From assembly GCA_004554665.1 (NCBI GenBank), contig SFKY01000018.1, forward strand, positions 1 through 36,117: a stretch of DNA of 36,117 bases, in the 5' to 3' direction. A program made the position numbers and the translations under genes. Below the pieces are notes generated by a model. It was given only the letters and a program-made list of their open reading frames with translations. It was not told the origin of the DNA and did no database searches. Source of the stretch: Bacteroidales bacterium. Lineage in GTDB: Bacteria; Bacteroidota; Bacteroidia; Bacteroidales; Bacteroidaceae. Shown here one piece after another: positions 1 through 6,264 of the stretch (the stretch's first letter is position 1; every line of letters begins with the position of its first letter).

Positions 1-60
1 CTCCATTCGCCCACAGGGCGAGGGAACCAGCTGACACGCCATAGCATACATAATCACAAC

Positions 61-121
61 CCAAACGCCACGTTTAGGTGAGCCAAATGCCACGTTTAGG
101 TGAGCCAAATGCCACGTTTAG
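61..121. repeat. Three direct repeats, period 22 bp
   Basis: Three near-identical copies start at 61, 83 and 105. Each reads CCAAAYGCCACGTTTAG; the first two are followed by GTGAG, the third runs into the hairpin at 123-168. There is no unique spacer between copies, so this is not a CRISPR array. The same core, GCCAC(G/C)TTTAG, recurs at 24949-24981, which marks it as a family of intergenic repeats in this genome. Function unknown. Confidence 0.8.
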
Positions 122-122
122 A

Positions 123-168
123 CCCCGTAAACGCCATGATTAGCGAGCTAAAGGTGGCATTTACGGGG
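123..168. repeat. Imperfect inverted repeat (hairpin) next to the direct repeats
   Basis: CCCCGTAAA (123-131) pairs with TTTACGGGG (160-168), GCCA (133-136) with TGGC (155-158), and TTAG (140-143) with CTAA (148-151) around a CGAG loop. The C132/A159 mismatch between the blocks recurs in the related hairpin at 24971-24996. No T run follows, so a terminator role is not indicated. Confidence 0.75.
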
Positions 169-307
169 AAGAAGCGACATCATCTTGGATTTTCAATCAG
201 CAAATAGAGTCTTTTGTCCACCCTTTCAGAAACGAAAAAACGTATTAGTTACTAACATTTATTCTGTAAATCTATACGGAAAACAAAGATTACCAAGAAA
301 AAAATAG

Positions 308-315
308 TATTTTTG
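308..315 (+). promoter_or_regulatory. Candidate Bacteroidetes -7 element
   Basis: TATTTTTG fits TAnnTTTG. No matching TTTG is seen 19-21 bases upstream. It would start a transcript near 322, just before the orphan frame at 332-601. Bases 169-331 otherwise show nothing recognisable. Confidence 0.3.
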
Positions 316-331
316 CAAGGCCAAAGTGTAG

Positions 332-601
332 CTGGTTTTAAAACAGATTACCTACCTGAAAGCCACCCAAGAAGAGATTATAGCCTGGCTGACACATGAG
401 TTAGGCACACGTTATTTAGTCAGACGCATGCGCGCGTACTATCAGCACCACGAATGTCCGCCAAACCTATCAGATATTGTAAACGGCAACACCTTGAACA
501 TTTATCAACTTGCCCTTGCCCGCGTGCAGGCCAACCGCAAACGACAACTTGTCAAACAGGTCTTGTCAAGGCTACAGCGTATTTTCTTTTTTCTAAAATG
601 A
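332..601 (+). pseudogene. Orphan open frame without a clear start; gene remnant or short unrecognised gene
   Basis: The frame is open from the TAG at 329-331 to the TGA at 599-601, 89 codons. The translation looks protein-like: a charged, probably helical stretch (EEIIAWLTHELGTRYLVRRM) followed by NIYQLALARVQANRKRQLVKQ. The first ATG, at 428, would leave only 57 residues, and the convincing part begins about 25 codons earlier with no ATG, GTG or TTG. The 5' end has therefore been lost, or a CTG (332) is used. No family is recognised and there is no signal peptide. A competing frame at 454-675 has less protein-like composition. Bases 602-790 hold only the promoter of the next gene. Confidence 0.3.
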
Positions 602-754
602 CAGCCCATGCTGCAAAAGGACTGACAGTCTTTCTTATTTTCCAATCTTTGGCACGCCATTTGCTGTGTAGTTAACGAACGATAACAGCACAACAGATAA
701 GATAAGAAAACAAAAAAAGAGAGGTGTGGTGCATGCCTTCTCAGTATTTATCAG

Positions 755-762
755 TAATTTTG
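755..762 (+). promoter_or_regulatory. -7 element upstream of the Bax-inhibitor-1 gene
   Basis: TAATTTTG matches TAnnTTTG and lies 31 bases before the ATG at 794. No good TTTG partner is seen at the usual distance, so the call rests on the -7 box and its position. Confidence 0.45.
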
Positions 763-793
763 CATAGAATATTAACAAATTAAGGAAACAATT

Positions 794-1519
794 ATGGAAG
801 TAAGAGAATGGGAGAAAATGGTCCGGGAGAATGAGGGGATGTCGCTGTCGCTGGCTTTCCCAGCCCTGATGCGCAAGGTGTATCTGTGGATGACCCTCGC
901 ACTGGCCATCAGTGGCGTTACCGCCTACATCGTGGCCACTTCACCGGGTCTGCTGCAGATGGTCTACGGCAACCGATGGGGCATCTGGGCGCTCATCATC
1001 GCCGAGTTTATACTGGTATGGAAAATCTCCAGGGGCGTATGGAACCCTAACCGTTCGCTGGCCGCCACGACGGTCATGTTTGCCATCTTCTCGGCACTCA
1101 ACGGAGCCACCCTGTCGAGCATCTTTGCACTCTTCGCTCCCGCCGCCATCATCAAGACGTTTATGGTGACCACCGCCACCTTTGCAGCCACGGCCGCTTA
1201 CGGCTACTTCACCAGACGCGACATGACCAAGATGGGCGGCCTGCTGATGATGGCACTCATCGGACTCATCATTGCCGGAGTAGTAAACATGTTCCTGCAC
1301 TCCTCGATGCTCGACATGGTCGTGAGTGGCGTGGGTGTACTCATCTTTGTGGGCCTCACGGCTTGGGACAGCCAGCAGATCAAGATGCAACTGGCCGCCG
1401 CACCCGATATGGGCGAGAGCAGCCAAAAGATAGCACTGGCAGGCGCACTGAGCCTGTATCTCGATTTTGTCAACCTCTTCCTGTACCTGCTCCGCTTCTT
1501 GGGCGGCGACAGAGACTAA
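794..1519 (+). CDS. Bax inhibitor-1/YccA family membrane protein
   Basis: A 241-residue integral membrane protein of the BI-1 (TMBIM/YetJ) family, whose bacterial members are proposed pH-sensitive calcium-leak channels. Seven hydrophobic segments are visible at about 29-49, 65-82, 92-114, 118-138, 150-168, 173-192 and near the C-terminus. The two acidic residues linked to pH sensing in the family are present, in TAWDSQQ and in the C-terminal YLDFVNLFLYLLRFLG signature. A purine-rich AAGGAAA precedes the ATG. The N-terminal 25 residues are hydrophilic, as usual for the family. It is monocistronic, with a promoter upstream and a terminator downstream. The family call is secure; physiological role in this organism is unknown. 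Confidence 0.93.
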   Translation: MEVREWEKMVRENEGMSLSLAFPALMRKVYLWMTLALAISGVTAYIVATSPGLLQMVYGNRWGIWALIIAEFILVWKISRGVWNPNRSLAATTVMFAIFSALNGATLSSIFALFAPAAIIKTFMVTTATFAATAAYGYFTRRDMTKMGGLLMMALIGLIIAGVVNMFLHSSMLDMVVSGVGVLIFVGLTAWDSQQIKMQLAAAPDMGESSQKIALAGALSLYLDFVNLFLYLLRFLGGDRD

Positions 1520-1544
1520 GAGCGATGGACACAGACAAGCAAAA

Positions 1545-1577
1545 AAGGGCCGGGTACTAAACCTTGGCCCTTGTTTT
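1545..1577 (+). terminator. Rho-independent terminator after the BI-1 gene
   Basis: AAGGGCC (1545-1551) pairs with GGCCCTT (1566-1572) across a 14-base loop, followed by GTTTT. Confidence 0.75.
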
Positions 1578-1622
1578 ACGTCATAGACATAGCAAAACAA
1601 AGATTATCAACTATAAAAGACA

Positions 1623-2273
1623 ATGAAAAAGACATGTATGACGATGGCCGTAGCAGCCATCTGTGTGATTTTGAGCAGCTGTGGCGGCATCGGCACCACA
1701 GCAGGCAGTGCATCTTCTAACAATGGCAGTGTACTGGGCGGCATCCTGGGCGCAGTGGCCAACGGCCAGACTATTGCAGGCGTAATCGGTAGCGTACTGG
1801 GCACCGACAAGCCATCGGAAAGCGACCTTGTAGGCACGTGGAAGTATAGCCAGCCGGGCGTGGCCTTCACCAGTGAGAACACGCTGGCCAAGGCGGGCGG
1901 CGAAGCTATGGCCACCCAGATCAAGAACAAGCTGCAGGACAGTTATAAGAAAGTGGGATTCAGCAGCAGCAACACCTACCTGACCCTGAACAGCGACAAG
2001 AGTTTTACGGGCAAGATAGACGGCAAGACGCTGAGCGGCACATGGACGTACGACGCAAGCGACTGCAAGGTGAACCTGAAGACCCTGCTCTTCTCCATCA
2101 ACTGCTATGCCAAGAAGACCAGCACGGGCATGAGTTTCCTGATGGAAAGCAAGAAACTGCTCACCCTGCTCCAGACAGCGGCTTCGCTGACCGGCAACAC
2201 AACCCTGCAGACCATTGGCGACCTGAGCCAAAACTACGACGGTGTGCGGATAGGTTTTGACATGGCCAAATAA
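1623..2273 (+). CDS. DUF4923 family lipoprotein
   Basis: A 216-residue exported lipoprotein. MKKTC, a hydrophobic stretch and the lipobox LSSC put the lipidated cysteine at residue 20. A glycine-rich segment (about 39-60, GSVLGGILGAVANGQ) leads into a lipocalin-like region with the block DLVGTWKYSQPGVAF, then KSFTGKIDGKTLSGTWTYD and a C-terminal TLQTIGDLSQNYDGVRIGF. This layout matches DUF4923, found almost only in Bacteroidales; its function is not established. Two cysteines (in SDCKVNL and INCYAKK) could form a disulfide in the periplasm. It stands alone between two terminators, and no clear promoter box was found in 1578-1622. Confidence 0.8.
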   Translation: MKKTCMTMAVAAICVILSSCGGIGTTAGSASSNNGSVLGGILGAVANGQTIAGVIGSVLGTDKPSESDLVGTWKYSQPGVAFTSENTLAKAGGEAMATQIKNKLQDSYKKVGFSSSNTYLTLNSDKSFTGKIDGKTLSGTWTYDASDCKVNLKTLLFSINCYAKKTSTGMSFLMESKKLLTLLQTAASLTGNTTLQTIGDLSQNYDGVRIGFDMAK

Positions 2274-2292
2274 CACATTACCACATACGGCA

Positions 2293-2331
2293 AGCCACAT
2301 CGGTGCAAGGTACACAGATGTGGCTGTTTTT
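2293..2331 (+). terminator. Rho-independent terminator after the DUF4923 gene
   Basis: AGCCACATC (2293-2301) pairs exactly with GATGTGGCT (2317-2325), followed by GTTTTTG. Confidence 0.85.
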
Positions 2332-2371
2332 GTATCTATCCTTCATAAATATGCAATAATATTCCAAATTT

Positions 2372-2396
2372 CTGCATAAAACACACTTTTATGCAG
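2372..2396. promoter_or_regulatory. Perfect 10-bp palindrome upstream of the argR promoter; candidate operator
   Basis: CTGCATAAAA (2372-2381) and TTTTATGCAG (2387-2396) are exact inverted copies separated by CACAC. The site sits just upstream of the -33 box at 2402. Further ATGCA/TGCAT words occur nearby (2350-2355, 2432-2436). An operator for ArgR or another regulator is plausible. Eight Ts follow (2397-2404), so it could also act as a backup terminator, but a good terminator already lies at 2293-2331. Confidence 0.5.
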
Positions 2397-2401
2397 TTTT
2401 T

Positions 2402-2433
2402 TTTGGCGTTATATGCGTTATTTTGTATATTTG
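2402..2433 (+). promoter_or_regulatory. Bacteroidetes-type promoter of the argR operon
   Basis: TTTG (2402-2405), 20 bases, TATATTTG (2426-2433): both boxes and the spacing fit the Bacteroidetes sigma-factor consensus. Transcription would start near 2440, about 24 bases before the argR ATG. Confidence 0.75.
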
Positions 2434-2444
2434 CATGGCGTAAA

Positions 2445-2458
2445 TGAATAAATATACA
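2445..2458. promoter_or_regulatory. ARG-box-like site over the argR leader
   Basis: TGAATAAATATACA differs at one position from the E. coli-type ARG box TGAAT(W)4ATTCA. It lies between the predicted transcription start and the argR ATG at 2464, where a bound repressor would block initiation or escape. This supports argR autoregulation. The Bacteroidetes ArgR motif itself is not known to me, so the match is suggestive only. Confidence 0.4.
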
Positions 2459-2463
2459 GAGCG

Positions 2464-2940
2464 ATGAAGGTAAAAGACCGAAGGATAGAAGCCATCAAGA
2501 TGCTCATCTCGAGCAAGGAACTGTGCTGTCAGGAAGAAGTGATGGACGAGCTTGTGAAAGAGGGATTCAAACTTACACAGGCCACGCTCAGCCGCGACCT
2601 GAAACAACTGAAGGTGGCCAAGGCATCGAGCATGAACGGCAAGTATGTATATGTATTGCCCAACGAGACGATGTACAAGAGGGTGACCAAGACCCAGACC
2701 ATCAGCCAGATGCTGCAAGCACCGGGATTTGTGTCCATCAACTTCTCACAGAACATCGGTGTCATCAAGACCCGGCCCGGATATGCCAGCGCCATCGCAT
2801 ACAACATAGACAACAGCAACATACCCGACATATTGGGAACCATCGCCGGCGACGACACCATCATCACCGTGCTCCGCGAGGGTGCCCGTCATGATGAGGT
2901 GACAGAGAGTCTGGCTGCTATCATACCTAATCTGAAATAA
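2464..2940 (+). CDS. argR: Arginine repressor ArgR
   Basis: A 158-residue ArgR/AhrC-type regulator, normally a hexamer with arginine as co-repressor. The N-terminal winged helix-turn-helix (about 5-70) contains the recognition segment TQATLSRDLKQL. The C-terminal oligomerisation and arginine-binding domain (about 85-158) has TRPGYASAIAYNID and the characteristic IAGDDTIITVLRE. Length fits the family. It is the first gene of the arginine operon, 33 bases before the acyltransferase. A promoter, a palindrome and an ARG-box-like site lie directly upstream, so it probably controls itself and the genes behind it. Confidence 0.95.
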   Translation: MKVKDRRIEAIKMLISSKELCCQEEVMDELVKEGFKLTQATLSRDLKQLKVAKASSMNGKYVYVLPNETMYKRVTKTQTISQMLQAPGFVSINFSQNIGVIKTRPGYASAIAYNIDNSNIPDILGTIAGDDTIITVLREGARHDEVTESLAAIIPNLK

Positions 2941-2973
2941 AAACATCAAAAAAAAACATCAGGATACACTACA

Positions 2974-3594
2974 ATGGAAGAAATAACAGTGGTGGTGGCC
3001 GATGCCTCGCATGAGAAGTATGTCGACACCATCCTCCAGACGATTGCCGATGCGGCAAAGGTGAGGGGGACGGGTATCGCCAAACGTACCCACGAGTATC
3101 TGACCACAAAAATGAAAGAGGCCAAGGCTGTGATTGCCTTGGAGGGAGAAAAGTTTGCTGGATTCAGCTACATTGAGACTTGGGGAAACAAGGAGTATGT
3201 CACCACATCCGGACTCATTGTACACCCTGACTTCCGCGGCAGGGGGGTGGCGAAGCACATCAAGGACATGACATTCACCCTGGCACGCACCCGATGGCCC
3301 CATGCCAAGATATTCAGCCTCACCAGCGGTGCTGCAGTGATGGCCATGAACACCCAACTGGGGTATCAGCCGGTGACTTTTGCAGACCTTACCGACGACG
3401 AAGCATTCTGGCGCGGCTGCGAAGGATGTATCAATGTGGATGTGCTCAAACGTACCAACCGCAAATACTGCATCTGCACCGCCATGCTCTACGATCCCGA
3501 AGAGCATCTGCCTGCCAAGATTCCGCAGGAAGTGCTGGACAGAATCAGGAGAATAGAGGGCTCATCCCAGACCTCCGCCGACAACAAGCGCTGA
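2974..3594 (+). CDS. GNAT acyltransferase in the arginine operon; candidate N-acylglutamate synthase
   Basis: A 206-residue GNAT-fold enzyme. The acyl-CoA pyrophosphate loop is seen in VHPDFRGRGVAKHI (about 83-96), preceded by the strand YVTTSGLIV; the C-terminal part with KYCICTAMLYDPEEH is less typical. It lies between argR and argG and is probably co-transcribed with them. No classical argA or argJ is present, and the downstream carbamoyltransferase works on an N-succinylated substrate. N-acylation (probably succinylation) of glutamate is therefore an attractive role. I recall genetic support for a Bacteroides gene in the same position, but cannot check it here. The GNAT call is firm; the substrate is inference. 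Confidence 0.8.
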   Translation: MEEITVVVADASHEKYVDTILQTIADAAKVRGTGIAKRTHEYLTTKMKEAKAVIALEGEKFAGFSYIETWGNKEYVTTSGLIVHPDFRGRGVAKHIKDMTFTLARTRWPHAKIFSLTSGAAVMAMNTQLGYQPVTFADLTDDEAFWRGCEGCINVDVLKRTNRKYCICTAMLYDPEEHLPAKIPQEVLDRIRRIEGSSQTSADNKR

Positions 3595-3599
3595 GAACG

Positions 3600-3618
3600 A
3601 AGAGGGCTGCACCCTCTT
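3600..3618 (+). other. Intercistronic hairpin between the acyltransferase gene and argG
   Basis: AAGAGGG (3600-3606) pairs with CCCTCTT (3612-3618) around CTGCA. No T tract follows, so mRNA processing, stabilisation or attenuation is more likely than simple termination. Confidence 0.5.
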
Positions 3619-3661
3619 GCAACCATCACAATAATAGAATCATTATAACACATATATTAAT

Positions 3662-4909
3662 ATGACCGACATTAAGAATACAACGTTTTCCGCCGGAGAG
3701 ACGGAAGGCTCCAGCCGCAAGCGCGTGGTAGTGGCTTTTTCGGGTGGACTCGACACCTCGTACACCGTCATGAAACTGAAAGAGGAGGGCTACGATGTGT
3801 ATGCCGCATGCGCCAACACGGGCGGTTTCAGCGCCGAACAGCTGAAAAAGAATGAAGAAAACGCCTACAAGCTGGGTGCTGTATCATACGTAACCCTCGA
3901 CGTGACGCAAGAATACTACGAGAAGAGTCTGAAATACATGATTTTCGGCAATGTACTGCGCAACAACTGCTACCCTATCAGTGTCTCTTCAGAGCGTATC
4001 TTCCAAGCCATCGCCATTGCCCGCTACGCCAACGAGATCGGAGCGCATGCCATCGCCCACGGGTCGACCGGCGCGGGAAACGACCAGATACGATTCGACA
4101 TGACATTCCTGGTCATGGCACCCGGGGTGGAAATCATCACACTCACACGTGACCACGCCCTGTCGCGCAAAGAGGAGGTGGACTATCTGAACGAACACGG
4201 ATTCTACGCCGACTTCACCAAACTGAAATACTCTTACAACGTGGGTATCTGGGGAACCAGCATCTGCGGTGGCGAACTGCTCGACTCGGCCCAGGGGCTA
4301 CCTGAAGAGGCCTATCTCAAACACGTCACCCGCGAGGAAGAGAGCGAGCTTCGCATCACCTTCGAGCACGGCGAGATCGCTGCGGTCAACGGAGAGCATT
4401 TTGACGACAAGATAGCTGCCATCCAGCGTATCGAGGAGATTGGCGCAGCATACGGCATAGGCCGAGACTGCAACGTGGGCGACACCATCATCGGCATCAA
4501 GGGGCGTGTGGGCTTCGAAGCCGCGGCTCCCAAACTCATCATCGAGGCGCATCGCCTGCTCGAGAAATACACACTCAGCAAATGGCAACAGTACTGGAAA
4601 GACCAAATCGGCAACTGGTACGGCATGTTCCTCCACGAGAGCCAGTATCTGGAGCCCGTCATGCCCGATATGGAAGCCATGCTCACCTCTTCGCAGCGCA
4701 ATGTCAACGGTACGGTGATTCTGAAGTTGCGCCCGCTCGGATTCGAGACCGTGGGGGTGGACTCTCCCGACGACCTGCTCAAGAGCAAGCTCGGCGAATA
4801 CGGCGAGATGCAACACGGATGGACAGCCCAAGATGCCAAGGGATTCATCAAAGTGTCATCCACACCGCTGCGTGTGTACTACGGCATCCACCCGGAGGAG
4901 CAACGCTAA
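3662..4909 (+). CDS. argG: Argininosuccinate synthase
   Basis: Joins citrulline and aspartate with ATP to form argininosuccinate, the penultimate step of arginine synthesis. The 415-residue protein has the N-type ATP pyrophosphatase loop AFSGGLDTSYTV (about 25-36), then the conserved AHGSTGAGNDQIRFD, SYNVGIWGTSICGGE and DTIIGIKGRVGFEAAAP blocks. The first ATG gives about 20 extra residues (TDIKNTTFSAGETEGSSRK) before the usual start of the fold; no other ATG precedes the P-loop, so the extension is accepted. It is followed by a strong hairpin before the PspC gene. Confidence 0.97.
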   Translation: MTDIKNTTFSAGETEGSSRKRVVVAFSGGLDTSYTVMKLKEEGYDVYAACANTGGFSAEQLKKNEENAYKLGAVSYVTLDVTQEYYEKSLKYMIFGNVLRNNCYPISVSSERIFQAIAIARYANEIGAHAIAHGSTGAGNDQIRFDMTFLVMAPGVEIITLTRDHALSRKEEVDYLNEHGFYADFTKLKYSYNVGIWGTSICGGELLDSAQGLPEEAYLKHVTREEESELRITFEHGEIAAVNGEHFDDKIAAIQRIEEIGAAYGIGRDCNVGDTIIGIKGRVGFEAAAPKLIIEAHRLLEKYTLSKWQQYWKDQIGNWYGMFLHESQYLEPVMPDMEAMLTSSQRNVNGTVILKLRPLGFETVGVDSPDDLLKSKLGEYGEMQHGWTAQDAKGFIKVSSTPLRVYYGIHPEEQR

Positions 4910-4922
4910 AAAAGGATAGCGG

Positions 4923-4953
4923 GCTGCCTACACAAAAAAAAGGTGTGGGCAGC
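4923..4953 (+). other. Strong 11-bp intercistronic hairpin after argG
   Basis: GCTGCCTACAC (4923-4933) pairs with GTGTGGGCAGC (4943-4953), with one G-T pair and a loop of mostly As. TGCAACTTTC follows rather than a T run, so readthrough into the PspC gene and argC is expected. A partial terminator or RNA-stability element is likely. Confidence 0.6.
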
Positions 4954-5017
4954 TGCAACTTTCAGCTCATTTCTGCCGTCATAATGTCAGATAACAACCC
5001 ATAAAAATGACAACATT

Positions 5018-5203
5018 ATGATAGGAAAGAAACTGACGAGATCGAATGAGAGAATGATAGGAGGCGTTTGTGCAGGACTGGCAGAGTACATCGACATAGA
5101 CCCTACCGTGTTCCGCGCCATCTATGCCATCCTCACCATCTGCACTTGTTTCAGCGGCATCATCATCTACATCATCCTGTGGCTCATCATGCCGCCCAAG
5201 TAA
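5018..5203 (+). CDS. Single PspC-domain membrane mini-protein
   Basis: A 61-residue protein that is essentially one PspC domain. KLTRSNERMIGGVCAGLAEYIDID (about 5-28) carries the family signature, followed by one membrane helix (about 34-57, ending ILWLIMPPK). PspC domains occur in phage-shock and envelope-stress membrane proteins. Here the domain stands alone inside an arginine operon, 19 bases before argC, which is not explained by pathway logic. Positional conservation elsewhere was not checked. Confidence 0.9.
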   Translation: MIGKKLTRSNERMIGGVCAGLAEYIDIDPTVFRAIYAILTICTCFSGIIIYIILWLIMPPK

Positions 5204-5222
5204 ATCACAACAAAAAACAAAT

Positions 5223-6191
5223 ATGATAAGAATAGGAATCTTAGGAGGTGCCGGCTACACGGCAGGCGAACTTATCCGCCTGTTGCTGAACCATCCGCAG
5301 GCCACCATCGGCTTCGTGAACAGCGAGAGCAATGCCGGCAACCTGCTGACCGACGTACACGAAGGGCTGTATGGCGAGACCGACCTGCGCTTCACCAGCG
5401 ATATGCCCTTCGACGAGGTCGACGTAGTGTTTTTCTGCTTCGGACACGGCAAGAGCGAGGCCTTCCTGAAAGAGCATACCATTCCCTCGCACGTGAAGAT
5501 CATCGACTTGGCGCAAGATTTCCGCCTCGCGGCTCCCGACCACGACTATATCTACGGTCTGCCTGAGCTCAACCGCCAGCAAATCTGCCAGGCACAGCAC
5601 GTGGCTAACCCCGGATGTTTTGCTACTTGTATCCAGTTGGGCCTCCTGCCTGCCGCCAAGATGGGACTCATCACCAGCAATGTAAGCGTGAACGCCATTA
5701 CCGGCAGTACAGGAGCAGGCCAAAAGCCCGGCCCCACCACCCATTTCTCATGGCGTGTGGACAATCTGAGCGTGTACAAGCCATTCCGCCACCAGCACAT
5801 CGCAGAGATATGCCAGAGCTTGGCCCAGGTACAGGGACAGCTTGATGCCTCCATCGACTTTATCCCTTACCGCGGCAACTTCGCACGAGGTATCTTCGCC
5901 ACCGAGGTGCTGCACACCGATGCAGACATCGACACCATCGTGACCGGCTACAAGAAGTTTTATCAAGATGCCTGTTTCACCCACTACGTGGACAAGCCAT
6001 TGGACCTGAAACAGGTGACTAACACCAACAAGGCACTGGTACACTGCGACAAGATAGACGACAAGCTGCTCATCACCTGCTGCATCGACAACCTGCTCAA
6101 GGGTGCCGTGGGTCAGGCGGTACAGAACATGAACCTCATGTTCGGCATCGACGAGACAGCCGGTCTGCGACTGAAACCCAACGCATTTTAA
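5223..6191 (+). CDS. argC: N-acyl-gamma-glutamyl-phosphate reductase
   Basis: NADPH-dependent reduction of N-acylglutamyl phosphate to the semialdehyde. The ATG at 5223 is chosen because the Rossmann fold begins at once (MIRIGILGGAGYTAGEL), giving 322 residues, a normal size. An open frame extending upstream to 5124 overlaps the PspC gene and is rejected. The catalytic cysteine is Cys132 in NPGCFATC; the conserved GSTGAGQKP and the C-terminal block NLLKGAVGQAVQNMN are present. With the SOTCase downstream, the natural substrate is probably the N-succinyl form. Confidence 0.96.
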   Translation: MIRIGILGGAGYTAGELIRLLLNHPQATIGFVNSESNAGNLLTDVHEGLYGETDLRFTSDMPFDEVDVVFFCFGHGKSEAFLKEHTIPSHVKIIDLAQDFRLAAPDHDYIYGLPELNRQQICQAQHVANPGCFATCIQLGLLPAAKMGLITSNVSVNAITGSTGAGQKPGPTTHFSWRVDNLSVYKPFRHQHIAEICQSLAQVQGQLDASIDFIPYRGNFARGIFATEVLHTDADIDTIVTGYKKFYQDACFTHYVDKPLDLKQVTNTNKALVHCDKIDDKLLITCCIDNLLKGAVGQAVQNMNLMFGIDETAGLRLKPNAF

Positions 6192-6212
6192 TCCCCCAGA
6201 TAAGGCAGAGGA

Positions 6213-6249
6213 GGTGAAGCCTACACGATTGCTCCCTCTCTGCTTCACC
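6213..6249 (+). other. Intercistronic hairpin between argC and argD
   Basis: GGTGAAGC (6213-6220) and GCTTCACC (6242-6249) are exact inverted copies around a 21-base loop in the 73-base gap. No T tract follows. It ends 15 bases before the argD ATG and could influence its translation. Confidence 0.4.
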
Positions 6250-6264
6250 AAATACACTCAAATC

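Noticed and set aside
61..121. Possible CRISPR array
   Set aside because: The copies are directly adjacent (22-bp period) with no unique spacers, and no cas gene is present.
941..1600. Long minus-strand open frame opposite the BI-1 gene
   Set aside because: Antisense shadow: His/Cys-rich composition, while the plus strand encodes a clear BI-1 protein and runs through its terminator.
5124..5222. Upstream extension of argC
   Set aside because: It overlaps the PspC gene out of frame and adds residues absent from ArgC; the Rossmann motif starts at the ATG at 5223.
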